Source: Gymnopilus junonius (Eukaryota; Basidiomycota; Agaricomycetes; Agaricales; Galerinaceae). Taken from it: a DNA stretch of 64,000 nt. This document shows positions 1 through 10,374 of this stretch, one piece after another (within the stretch, counting starts at the first letter, position 1; each line of letters begins with the position of its first letter). The stretch covers positions 434,001 to 498,000 of the forward strand of contig JADNYJ010000010.1 of the NCBI GenBank assembly GCA_015501075.1, written 5' to 3'. The translations under genes were made by a program, and so were the position numbers. The notes under the pieces were generated by a model. That model made no database searches. It was not told where the DNA came from and saw only the letters and a list, made by a program, of their open reading frames with translations.

Positions 1-1335
1 GTTCCTGATGCATCCAACCTCTGACTCTGCATCCTCTGACACAAGCATGATCATATCCTTGCTGGACACCCTGGACAAAATAAGATGACTAGTCTTATCC
101 TTTATGAATACACCTGGCCTGGACTATGAGACTTTGTGAAGAAGTATTGCAAATCATATATGACATGTATGCATTCCAAACCTCAATGACACAAACCCTA
201 TGGATTGCTCAAACAGCTCCCAATCCCTGAATGTCCCTGGAATTCAATATCAATGGACTTTATCAAAATCCTTCTGATGTCTGACAGACATGACGTGATC
301 CTAGTCATTGTTGACTGACTCACTAAGCAAGCTATATTCATTCTGACCACCTCTGCTTGCACCTCTGAAGACCTCGCCATGCTTTTCATCATTCATGTGT
401 TCTTCAAGCATGGCATCCCCGAACACATCACCTCCAACTGCAAACCTGAATTCATCTCCCATTTCTTCCAATCCTTAGGAAAAGCACTTGACATGAAACT
501 TCATTTCACTTCCGGATACCATCCTGAAGGTGATGGCCAGACTGAACGCACTAACCAGACACTAGAGCAATACCTCTGAATTTATTGCAACTATCAGCAA
601 GATAATTGGTCAAGTCTATTACCTCTTGCAGAGTTTGCTTACAACAATGCTCCTAGTGCTACTACTGGCATTTCACTATTCTTTACTAATAAAGGTTACC
701 ACCCTAACATGGCTATCCAACCTGAACATGACCTCACCTCTGCTTGTACTCACAATTTTGTTGTTGATCTAGATGAATTGCACAAAGAACTCAAGAATGC
801 TATTGCTGAATCACAAAAGTGTTATCAAGTCTCCACCAACCTCCAATGAACTCCGCCCCCTGACTTCCAAGTTGGACAGCAAGCATTCATCAAAGCAAAG
901 TTCTTCTGCACCACACATCCCTCCAAGAAACTCTCTGAAAAATATTACAGTCCTTTTGATATCATCGCCAAAGCTGGTACACACTCTTTTACTTTATGAC
1001 TTCCTGACTCCATGCACAGTGTTCATCCTGTTTACCATGTTTCTATGCTGGAACCATTTACTCCAAATGATATTCTGAATCAGACTCAATCTCCGCCTCT
1101 GCCTGTTGAAGTTGAAGGTGAAATTGAATATGAAATCACTGAAGTCCTTGACTCCAAGCTTGATCAACAATGCAAGTGCAAGCTATTGTACTTGGTTCAC
1201 TGGTTAGGTTATAAAGGCACCAATAAAGAACAATCCTGGCTCCTAGCTACCAAACTTGAACACATGCCCGACCTCATCTCCAACTTTCACTCTGCTTACC
1301 CCGACAAACCTGGACCCCTTTCATCTCTCACTTAG
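1..1335 (+). pseudogene. pol fragment: integrase core and chromodomain (decayed)
   Basis: The translation shows the integrase core of a chromovirus. A segment near 379-579 contains the HGIPEHIT and GYHPEGDGQTER motifs typical of Ty3/gypsy integrases, followed by the VYHVSMLEPFTP region and a C-terminal chromodomain (KLLYLVHWLGY, positions about 1190-1220). The C-terminus ends at the TAG near 1333. Reading is interrupted by in-frame stops, for example TGA in the GACTGACTC segment near 310-320, and many sit where the related copy has or implies CG. The integrase would insert cDNA and the chromodomain would target histone marks, but this copy cannot make an intact protein. Confidence 0.9.
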
Positions 1336-1444
1336 CTTATGATTCACCAAAAACCATCTTTAACAAAAAAAAAGACAAGTATATAGAAAAACAAAAAAAA
1401 ACTACAAGAAAAGAAAAAATTTTAAAACTCTACAAAACCAATAT

Positions 1445-2646
1445 CTACTGATGAGCACGCTTTGCTGGTGCCTCATACATCCTCATTCCTTCCAATCCTC
1501 TATCATCCTCATCCTCCTCCTCATCCTCCTCCTCATCCTTATCCTCCTCCTCATCCTCCTCCTCATCCTCCTCCTCATCCTCCTCCTCATCCTCCTCCTC
1601 ATCCTCCTCCTCCTCCTCCTCCTCATCCTCCTCCTCATCCTCCTCCTCATCCTCCTCCTCATCCTCCTCTGAATCTGATGACTCATCCCTTTTCCTCTTC
1701 AACACCTTAACCTCTCCCTTGCTCTCACTCCTCATTTCCACATCTGACCTCTCCTCCTCCTGTCCACCTATCACTGCTCCAACTATCTTCTTCTCTGAAT
1801 CCTCTGACTCATCTGACTCATCCACCTCAACCTTCTTCCCTGCATCTAAGGCTGCCAAACCCTCTCATATCTTCCGTTCAAATACTCTGCCTCTGCATCA
1901 ATCTCCTCCTGGTCCGATAGTATGTACTCCAATGCACTCAGTTCTGACAGTGCATATGGGGGATCTTGAATCCAGGACATGTTTTCCAACAAGTCCCAGA
2001 TCTCCCTCAGGTATTGAATGACATGCTCGATACCCAGCCCCTTCTGTGCCTCTGCCATCATCTTGGAATTGGGCTTTGCTGCCCCCTTCACCTTGGCTGG
2101 TTGTACCTCTGATCCTGCCTAACCCTCTGACCTCACAGCTCCTCTGCTGATATTGCAACCCTTGTGCTGCATTTGGCAGCACTTGCACAATGCTGCCTTG
2201 CTGGTTCCCTCCCTAAAAACAAATCACAAGTCAATAATTAAATCATAACAAAGAAAAATAAGAACTGGGACTTACCTTGGCCATAGGCACTTCACCTCCG
2301 CCCACACACACTGATCACAGATGACTCTGATCACTGCCTCATACACTCCGGCCAACTCCCGTGTTGTGATCACTTTCTACTGTGTCACAGCTGCCTTCTT
2401 CTTTGGCTGCACCTTCTTCTTCTCCTTTGCAGTTTTACTCCGCTGTGCCTCTGCTGCCTCCTCTGCCTCAGCATCCCTCTATGCTTCTTCTGCCACCCAT
2501 TCTGCCTCTGCACACTCCTCTGCCTCCCTTCACTTCTGCTCCATCCATTCTCACTTCTGATTAAGCTCCTCCCACTGGAGTGCAAGTTTCTGCTCTTGCA
2601 CTTTGAGGTCTTCGAGATCCTCTGAGTCAGAATTGGTGTGCAACAT
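1445..2646 (-). pseudogene. antisense accessory gene of the chromovirus (copy 1, decayed)
   Basis: The gene is read on the strand opposite to pol, from an ATG at 2646 to a stop at 1445, between pol and the 3' LTR. It corresponds part for part to the gene at 10375-11464: an N-terminal D/E-rich start (DSEDLEDL), a charged region, a Cys cluster, a conserved GTAAGT...TTTTTAG intron at about 2214-2275, the SWIQDPPYA motif, then a long acidic tail. The tail is enlarged by a 9-bp repeat. Stops and frame breaks mark it as a pseudogene. Function is unknown; it is not a gag or pol product. Confidence 0.75.
1504..1669. repeat. 9-bp tandem repeat (CCTCCTCAT)n inside the antisense gene
   Basis: A near-perfect run of the 9-mer CCTCCTCAT, roughly 17 to 18 units with a short CCT-only interruption, reads as Glu-Glu-Asp repeats on the minus strand. 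The matching part of copy 2 (about 11370-11402) holds only a few units, so this tract expanded in copy 1. Its open frames on the plus strand (poly-Leu, poly-His-Pro) are artefacts of the repeat. Confidence 0.95.
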
Positions 2647-2776
2647 ATCAATGGGGGGGAGGTAGAATGATAATACTGAAGAGAGGACCAAACAAAAATT
2701 TCAAAACAACCAAAACCAACCAGCATGTGACCATTCCCATGCACAGGCCTCAAGGTTCAGCCTAAGGGGAAAATAC

Positions 2777-3260
2777 TGTTATATACATGCCTCCAACCAA
2801 CTCCAATCTCTGACTATATGAACTCTGATCTTATGATCTCCTCAAAATACTACAAGTCCTGGAATATGTAGACACTTAGATTACATGTAGCTAGAGAACT
2901 CTGAGTAGTGCAGAATAACTTACATGTCTGCCTGCTCACTAGTACATGTATAGTCTCTGCTTAGTTTCCTCCATAGTATAAAAACCTTAGAACTATTATT
3001 AGGTACCTTAGTTCATATATTGTTCATTAATCAATCCACACTCTCTACTCTGCTCTCTCATTCTGACCCAACTCCAAAATTCAAGACAACGTCCAGACAA
3101 CAGAGCACAACACATATGTTGAAGCTGAAGTCTCAACCCTACATCTACATATGTTATGCTAAGACCAACTCCAACACCAACATACTCCAATGTAGCTCCA
3201 ACATGGATCTCCTCTGCTTGCTCTGCCCTTCTCTTCATTTAGATCATCCAGAACTTAACA
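2777..3260 (+). repeat. 3' LTR of chromovirus copy 1
   Basis: The 484-bp repeat has TGTTA...TAACA ends and aligns with both LTRs of copy 2 (in reverse) and with 38241-38700. A purine-rich tract (AAGGGGAAAATAC) precedes it. The TATA motif TATAAAAACC near 2980 and the AGTTCATATAT block about 33 nt downstream match the predicted start of the element's RNA. Many ancestral CGs appear as TG or CA. Confidence 0.95.
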
Positions 3261-4312
3261 TCTCTGGCAGGTCACTACTATCTCCTATCAATCCTAGTGG
3301 ATGTCACTGGACCCGTCTCAGATGGTACAATGTACTAAATCAGCCCTCTCGTGTTAGCTGGTACATTGTTCTATTTTGGCTGCATCTGCTGGACCCATCC
3401 CCCATGACTACAATGTAATAGCCACTGTCATGTCACTATTGGTAACTAACTGACTGTTCTATCTGATTCTTCATGCTGAGCCCTGGCTTGGAACTCTGAT
3501 GTTCTGAGATCCTGTATAGATATTCAAGTTAGCCTTACAGAAAGTCTCCCAATGAAACCAGAGTACATGAATCAAGATACTGTACTAAACTGACTGACTC
3601 TTTGGTCACGCATCACAAAGCCAGCCGAAGAGAAGAGATTTCCCTGTTTGTCACACATCACTGAGGGCTCCAAAGAGGGTGACAGGCCAAAAAAAGAACA
3701 GCCAAAAATGGTAAAAAAACTCGAAAATTTTCTCCCTCTACCTGTGTAGTGTTGTATACAAATGACAGCAACAAAATTTATCAATTTCAAACCATCCACC
3801 ATGATTTGCAACCAGTCAAAGAGTTTTGCCTCTTTGTCACATGTCTCAGGCACCCCCGAAGAGCTGAAGAGATGGTTGAAACATGTCACACATCACCCTG
3901 CTGAAGAGTCGGTTGGTTTGGTACAGTATTAGAATCATTAGAAAGGCATTTGATGCTACATGACAGTCTTTCCTGCTACAAAACAATTTGACTTCTCTCA
4001 TCATTGAACAGTGGATGAAAGACACATGGTGTGCATATCTATAGACAAAAAATGGACCAAAATCACTAACAAGATGTGTCCTTTGGAAAGGTAGGTAAAG
4101 ACCAATTTGAACGAAGCGAACAGCTCCAGAATCATATCAGTGTCACGTGTGTCACGTGCCATGACTACACCTATGACCGGAGTTAACGTACCGACATCAA
4201 ATTCTATCTTTAGGCTTGGCGTTCATATAAATAGTATCCCCTCCCGAAAACATTCGAAGTTCCTTGCGCCGTTCCTCACCCATTCCCGTCTTCGCATTTG
4301 AGGTTTTATTTT
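3261..4312. other. Intergenic region, no gene recognised
   Basis: Short ORFs here show no recognisable motif. A loosely repeated TTTGTCACACATCA-like phrase occurs around 3640, 3835 and 3885. The last 200 bp are the likely promoter of the downstream DUF202 gene, with a GTCACGTG-type motif near 4142-4158. Confidence 0.6.
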
Positions 4313-5279
4313 ATGGCTTCGAAAGCGGGCTCACCCAATTGGAAAGATAATGAAGAATTATCACCCCCGACAAGTCATTTCGAAAACTCTGGAGGTCCGG
4401 ACGTGACAGAGCGTACACCCTTACTTGCAGGTCCGTCATGTATCCCGGTCAGCTCCTGTTGTGGCATGCCTCCGAAGAGCTCAGAATTGCACTCGTACGA
4501 CTCGTTAGATTCTTGTCAGTGCTTTGAGAGTAGTGACAGGAAAAGAGATGCGCTTTGCCGCAGCAGTCAAAGCCAGGGATATCATGACGATAGCGAGGGA
4601 AATTCCAGCACCAGTTCAACTACCATTCACACCCGCAGTGAAGTACGCGTCGGTTCTTCAGACTCTCTTACGATAGCCCCACGTAGCCGGCCTTTGTTGT
4701 TTTCTCTCCCACAGGGCATATCTTTACGTCTTGAGAATTCCGGAAGCGTCGCACGAGATCACTTGGCCTCTGAGCGCACTTTCCTGGCTTATATGCGTAC
4801 AAGCCTAGCAATAGCATCATCAGGTGTCGGTGAGTCCCCCTCGAAATATTCGGAAATAACATTATCCTCTTTCCTTGAAACTCTTTCTCTGTGATTGCTC
4901 TGATTCACTTTCCGTCCTTCATTTACGCAGCTCTGGTGCAGCTCTTTTCTGCTGCTTCCGCCGCGATGCCGAAAGGGTCCATTCATCGACTCCAACATTA
5001 TATTCGACCCCTTGGAGCTTCAACTGTTTTAATAGGTTTGCTAGTCCTCCTGATAGGTGCGCAACTACGTTGACTATTTGTCACACCGCTACAAGTCCTT
5101 GGATGCTCACCTCTCTTCCAGGGGTCGCGAGATACTTCACCATTCAAGCAGCGTTGATGAAAGGATATTTCCCAGTCGCTCATCTTACTACAGGCTTCAT
5201 TGCGGTCGTTCTCACAACACTTGTAACTTTGACATTCGCCATTTTGATCGCTGGGAAGCTGGAGGTCAAGCAAGCATGA
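4313..5279 (+). CDS. DUF202 domain membrane protein
   Basis: Three exons (about 4313-4829, 4931-5056, 5122-5279) splice through GTGAGT...CGCAG and GTGCGC...TCCAG introns into one frame. The first ATG is at 4313; an upstream TTG is not used. The N-terminal 130 residues are Ser-rich and probably disordered. The DUF202 domain follows, with the signature RDHLASERTFLAYMRTSLA, then a hydrophobic helix (STVLIGLLVLLIG), the RYF-x2-Q-x5-G-x-FP motif, and a last membrane helix. DUF202 proteins are small membrane proteins of vacuole or plasma membrane type; some relatives belong to the VTC family. The exact role is unknown. The family call is firm because all three conserved blocks fall in order after splicing. 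Confidence 0.88.
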
Positions 5280-5440
5280 TGAGGCACGATTCAATTACAT
5301 ATTTGTTTTCATATCTTCCTGCATCTCCCATATCATTTTCGCCTCTCAGCTTATATCCTCTTTGAATCAAGTCTATGGGATACCCTGTGAGCAATTGTGG
5401 ATACATTTTCATTAGTCAGTTGGTCATTGTACTCAATACA

Positions 5441-8365
5441 TCATATCAGCCCGGTCCAATCGAACTTTGCATACTTCTTCTTAAACTCTGCCACTCGATG
5501 GTTGTTTCTGTGTAAATCCACTCGCCTTGGCTTACGCCATTTTCGAGCTTCAAGTTCCAGTAAGTTCCCGACGATTTCCGTCGCAAAGTAGCTTGAAATT
5601 GACAAGTCAGCATATGCCCTTCATACAGAAGACATGAACAACTTACTATGGGAATTCTCCGCCACCTTTCTCGCCTTCTTCAAGGCCATATTCATCATCA
5701 TCTTGGGCAGTCGCGGCACCTTCAATGACATGTCCATAGCCTTTCTCTCCTTTATGGTCAAATTGGACCATGAAGTATGGAAGGTTTGGAACCATTGCTC
5801 GCCTGAACCCTCCGAGACGAGAAGAAAAGTCAATCAGTTTCTTGTGTTGTGACCACTCGGCTTCTGAAGACAAAATCGATTCCTAGTGTCCTTCAGTCAG
5901 TATTTTTTTATGAGACAAAGAGAACTGCACCTTGAAATAACCAGGTAGGATATCGAACTGTTCCCAGGGCACTGGAATACACTCGATATATGTATGGCTT
6001 TGCTTTCTGAATGAAATCACCGTCTCAAAGAAAACAACACCCTTATCTTCCTCGGCATACATGCGCATCAGGCTTTTCATGAAATTCTGCATAACATGCT
6101 TAGTAGAAATATTCGAAGAGACAAAATATTTACTTACCCGTGTCTCGTCCCAAACATCATCGTCACCTTCCAGCATATTTAAGTGATGTTGGATAGGTAC
6201 TATCAGGCAATGACCATCGACAAGTTCCTCTGTTAAGGTGCAGGACAAATAAACCCTAGTGCCCATTGCGACGACTGCTGCCTTCGGCGTCGAGTCGTCA
6301 TCACCATGGCAGAAATTACACGATGCCAGTGCTTTCTGGGTTTGCTTGTAATCTAAAAGGGAGGAATTAGTTTGCTGATAACTTGACTAAATACCTGCCA
6401 AAAAGATGCAGCTCACCATTGATAGCAAACTGACGTTTCATGGCGTCAGAGCGCATTTTCTGGCGACCAAGCTTCTCGGCGTTGTCATCAATATAGTCCA
6501 GGCCATTCTGGTCAAAGGAACATGATCAGTATTGTGTAGCACCAATGTCCAACCAATTACCTCGAACTTGCCGTCCCCCATGACAGCATTGGCATATTGC
6601 GCGTCCAGATTTTTCTGATCAGCCATTCCTCCACCCATTCGTTCTTGGCGCAACATTTCTCCCAAAGTCAGCGTGTCATCATCGGGATTGATTCGAATGA
6701 CTTCTCCAGTTTTTCGATCATGAGTTTCAAACTTGAAACACAATTTGAGATCCAAAAAAAAGAACGGAAGAGAGTAGAACAAGCGTACATTCCCCTTTTT
6801 TTTCCTGTTGCCCAGAGGCGGAGGTGTATCATCCTTCCCATGACCGACATCATACAATCGGCCTCTCGAATCAAGGGTAGGGAGAACTTCCACTCTCGTT
6901 CTAACACCACCTCCCTCACCCCCCTGAGCCTTCCGCGCTTCGGTTTCATATTCTTGCTCCAACTTCTCAGCATCAGGAGAATTCATAAGTTTGGCGCGAA
7001 TGACCCTTGCTTGAAGCTTATTCAGAGAGGATGGTGATAATGCTCTCTTTTTTGAATCACCACCCGAAGGAGGAGTCATAACAGACGGAATAGGCGTATG
7101 CGACTGGGCCAATGGCGAATTCATTTGGGACGGCAGCCGCAGGGAATCCAGTCGACGATTTACTAGAGCTCTGGACATATCTGCAGGAGAAGGCGTCGAT
7201 GGAGCACTTTCGGGCATGCCTCCAGGTCGGCGAAAGGATGAACTTCGACTGGACTGTGCACTACCCCCCACGTCTGTGAACATCAATCGCTTTTCTCCAT
7301 CTTTACCGTAGTGAGTCGGTCGCTCTGGAGGACGGCCACGCTCTCCACCACGGTCTGTACGACGTTTCCCTTCCCGTAGATCCAAAATACGTCTCTCTCC
7401 CTTGGCTTCCTCAAAGGCTTGTAAACTTCCAAACCTTTCCATGCCGACTTGTTCGACTGAGACACCCTCCTCCTCAGCAGTTTCGTACACGCGACGGAGG
7501 CGCATCATTCGCCATTGGGAACCAGGTCCACCAGGTGTGACTGAAGGTGGAGGCTGAGCCGGTTCATCGAAGTCAATCGTCCGGCCTTCCTTGAGATCTT
7601 GGTTAAGTTCCTTATGACTAATTTTGAGCTAAGACAAGCTTCATTAACACATTTTGAAAGAAAGAGGTATTAGAAATACCTTGTCTGGATCGGGCTTTTC
7701 TGGTCTCGGGGGTTTCTTCTTTTCTGTTCCAAGGCTTGAGAAGAAGTCGACCCCCCCACCGAGATTTCGTGAATCATTAGAGGGCTCCCCATATCCTTCC
7801 ATGTAAGGGTCGTCACAGGTATCCATCGACAATCGTGCACGAGAGTCAGTTAAGCGAGTATCTTCGACTGGCAAAACAGACGCAGAAGGAGGCATCATCA
7901 TCCATTCGTCCCGTTTGAGCACTGATTCTGTGTGCAGGGTTGGAGGTAGTGGAGGAGCGTTAGCATCTTCGGAAGTGGAGGTTATATTGAGGTCCTCGGC
8001 AGTGGGTATGTCTGTGGCAAGAACCTAACGTAAAAGGTGAAGAAGATAGTATGCTGAAACCATTGTGAACTCACGCGTTCACCATCCATGGTGATGTCTT
8101 TCTCTATCCACATATTCTCATTGTCAGTGTTCTCGTCCACAATCTCCGTTCTTGGCTCTACATCCCTGTCCCTCTTCCTCTCCTTGTCCTTCTTCCTGTG
8201 CTTGCGTTTTCGATGGCTGTCGTCGTCGCGATCCTCGTCTTCGTGTTTTCGACGTTTCTTTTGCTTTTGGTCGAGATCATCTCGATGTTTTCTGCCGTGG
8301 CTATCCTTGTGCTTGTCGTGCTTGGATTTATGTTTCGTAGAGTGCTTCTTCTTGTCGTCGCCCAT
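5441..8365 (-). CDS. CWF19-like spliceosome-associated protein
   Basis: The gene is read from ATG at 8365 to TGA at 5441 across several short introns (for example GTGAGTTCAC...GTTAG near 8030-8075 and one near 7630-7680). The N-terminus is a long Lys/Arg/Asp/Glu-rich region (MGDDKKKHSTKH...) typical of splicing factors. The centre is low complexity with basic stretches. The C-terminal third carries the two CwfJ domains: the first includes GHCLIVPIQHH (HIT-like) near 6200, and the second ends with WRKPRRVDLHRNN and FDWTGLI at the stop. In yeast and human, Cwf19/CWF19L1-2 proteins join the late spliceosome and help intron-lariat turnover. The full set of domains in order makes this secure; exon ends in the middle are approximate. 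Confidence 0.92.
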
Positions 8366-8899
8366 GATGTCAAGGACCAAGGTCCTGTTGGACCTCTTCT
8401 GTTGTGTCACGCTCACGGCTGGTCGCGTCTAGTCACGTGACTATTGTCTCACACGGCGGACAATCAAATGTCAAGTCGGCCGGAGACTTGTCAAGTTATG
8501 TGGAATCTGCTGCGCCAAGTGCTTGCCGGTCACCCTGGCATCTGTCACACTCTTTAAGCCGGGGCCCGATTCAGGCTCCTAAAACCAGCCTCTAGTATCG
8601 CTCGCAAGAGCTTCATCTGAGAGCGGGATGCATGTGTTTCATCAGAGAGCAAACACAGTCAAATATTTTGATGTACAAACAAAGCTAAGGGCTCAAGCTC
8701 GCGATATAGAGGCTGGCATTTTATAGATTCACGTGATCTGCATGGGCAATGTCAAGGCTGTTTTTACCAAGTTTTTACAGTGTGACACGCAGGCGCATCA
8801 CCAGAACCATGCCCAATTTGGAACTGCTGAATTTCCCCCCTTGTCCACTACAATTAGGAGGTAAACCCCTTTCCTCATGTCGATTTAGCCATGCCATTT
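8366..8899. other. Intergenic region upstream of the CWF19-like gene
   Basis: No ORF with recognisable content. It includes a TCACGTGAC motif near 8434-8442 and another CACGTGA near 8730. It serves as the promoter side of the minus-strand gene and ends at the 8-bp target duplication of the hAT-like element. Confidence 0.55.
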
Positions 8900-8907
8900 G
8901 TTCAAAC

Positions 8908-9612
8908 TAAGGCAGGGTTTGTTAGTTCCATGTTAGTAACATACCAGTATATCACGTGTTACTAACCTGTTAGTAACGTATCTCACATTGGTTGTCGAAA
9001 TTCCACTGTTATATACTGTGATATACCCCAAATTTCAATGGAGACCTTCCCAGCTCTATCCGACACCTCAGACATGATGTGTTTTCGCAGAAAAGCAACG
9101 GCAGGTAATATTCACATTAATTTCCATTTTCGGATGGCCAAGATCAATATCATATGATGTTGGAAATCGAAAAATTCACAAACGTCGAAATCCCTTCGAT
9201 TACTCAAACCACTATTGTGCTGCTCGCCATCCATGCTATCTCCACCACTTACATCAAGCTGGATGACAGCAAACTCAAAGCGCTCATCACGAACATTGAT
9301 ACAGCAGGACCGGGTGCATCAGTGATGGAAACACCGTTTGTTCAAGCAAAACTGGTCAGAAAGCCTGGCGAATGGAGTGTGGCGAGCTTTCTTGAGCCGG
9401 CATAGGTTTTTAACATAAATGTAACACATCTAACATGTTAGATACCTCGTTCGTGGGTTACTAACATGTTAGTAACCTGGAAAAAAATTAATTCTTTTTT
9501 ACCAATCACGTGATAAAATAACAGTTAGTAACTCAAGTATCTAACCTCACGGGCGACCCCCAACCAATCTAACGTTACTAACATAGCCCAATAGCAATCT
9601 AACCCTGCCTTA
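8908..9612. mobile_element. hAT-like non-autonomous DNA transposon with 8-bp target duplication
   Basis: The element is 705 bp with terminal inverted repeats TAAGGCAGGGTT / AACCCTGCCTTA (12 bp perfect). It is flanked by identical 8-bp copies of GTTCAAAC at 8900-8907 and 9613-9620. An 8-bp duplication is the hallmark of hAT transposases. Both subterminal regions carry repeated GTTAGTAAC / GTTACTAAC motifs (about 8950-8990 and 9460-9575) and a TCACGTG motif, as expected for hAT transposase binding arrays. No transposase is encoded; the interior holds a small spliced ORF. Confidence 0.9.
9038..9405 (+). CDS. Small spliced ORF inside the hAT-like element, unknown function
   Basis: An ATG at 9038 opens a short exon ending at a GTAATA donor near 9105. 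An acceptor in GGCCAAG near 9140 restores the frame of the second exon, which runs to TAG at 9403-9405 and gives about 110 residues. The product is not recognised: it has a hydrophobic stretch (TTIVLLAIHAIS) and ends RKPGEWSVASFLEPA. The second exon has no internal stop over about 90 codons. It lies wholly between the two subterminal repeat arrays, so it is cargo of the element or a remnant of a captured gene. Splicing is inferred. Confidence 0.45.
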
Positions 9613-9771
9613 GTTCAAACAGTTAAAGATAAATACAATTGGCACAATTAGCAATTATGCTGCTCGAATAAGTGAGAAACATGCAAGGTAACCTTCCCAT
9701 GGTGTTATTGTAATGAGTGCAAGTGAATGGGTTCACCTAATTGTACACAAAAATATGGCTCTCCTGCTCAT

Positions 9772-10245
9772 TGTTAAGTTCTCGATGAAAGGAAGGGCGG
9801 AGTAGGCAGAGGAGATCCACATCGGAGCTACGTCAGAGTACATCGGTGTCAGAGTTGGTCTTAGCGTAACATATGTAGACGTAGGGTTGAGACTTCAGCT
9901 TCAACGTGTGTGTTGTGCTCCATTGTCTGGATGTTGTCTCAATTTCGGAGTCGGATCAGAACGAGAGAGCGGAGTAGAGAGCATGGATTGATTAATGAAC
10001 AATATACGAACTAAGGTACCTAATAATAGTTCTAAGGTTTTTATACTACGGAGGAAACTAAGCGGAGACCGTACGTGTACTAGTGAGCAGGCAGACGTGT
10101 AAGTTACTCTGCGCTACTCGGAGTTGACTAGCTACGTGTAATCTAAGTGTCTACGTGTTCTGGGACTTGTAGTACTTCAAGGGGATCATGAGGTCGGAGT
10201 TCGTATAGTCGGAGATCGGAGTTGGTCGGAGGCGCGTATATAACA
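9772..10245 (-). repeat. 3' LTR of chromovirus copy 2
   Basis: 474 bp, starting TGTTAAGTTC and ending TATATAACA on the plus strand. The polypurine tract is immediately inside (GTATTTCCCCCTTAG on the plus strand). Compared with the other LTR of this element it has more CG-to-CA/TG changes and one missing base in CTCAATTTC (9940/9941) where the partner has CTCGAATTTC. Confidence 0.95.
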
Positions 10246-10374
10246 GTATTTCCCCCTTAGGCCGAACCTTGAGGCCTGTGCGTGGGAATGGTCATGTGCT
10301 GGTTGGTTTTGGTTGCTTTGAAATTTTCATTTGGTCCTCTCTTCAATATTGTCATCCTACCTCCCCCCGTCGAT

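Larger units (their letters stand above)
1..3260 (+). mobile_element. Ty3/gypsy chromovirus copy 1, 5'-truncated by the window edge
   Basis: This is the 3' portion of an LTR retrotransposon. In order it holds the end of pol (integrase then chromodomain), an antisense accessory gene, a polypurine tract just before 2777, and a 484-bp LTR that starts TGTTATATAC and ends GAACTTAACA. It is the same family as the complete copy at 9772-17074. Most differences from that copy are CG replaced by TG or CA, and several create stop codons. The 5' part lies outside the window, so no target duplication can be checked. It is old and non-autonomous. Confidence 0.93.

Noticed and set aside
1451..1710. Plus-strand poly-Leu and poly-His/Pro ORFs
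   Set aside because: They are alternative readings of the CCTCCTCAT repeat; the acidic minus-strand reading matches copy 2 and is the retained one.
3572..3889. 105-residue minus-strand ORF
   Set aside because: No motif, no supporting introns or neighbours; it covers loosely repeated noncoding sequence.
8088..8432. Ser/Leu/Phe-rich plus-strand ORFs opposite the CWF19-like N-terminus
   Set aside because: They are the mirror of a Lys/Arg/Asp/Glu-rich coding region on the minus strand.
8940..9580. CRISPR-like or regulatory array
   Set aside because: The repeats occur in both orientations at irregular spacing inside a TIR element with target duplication, so they are transposon subterminal repeats.
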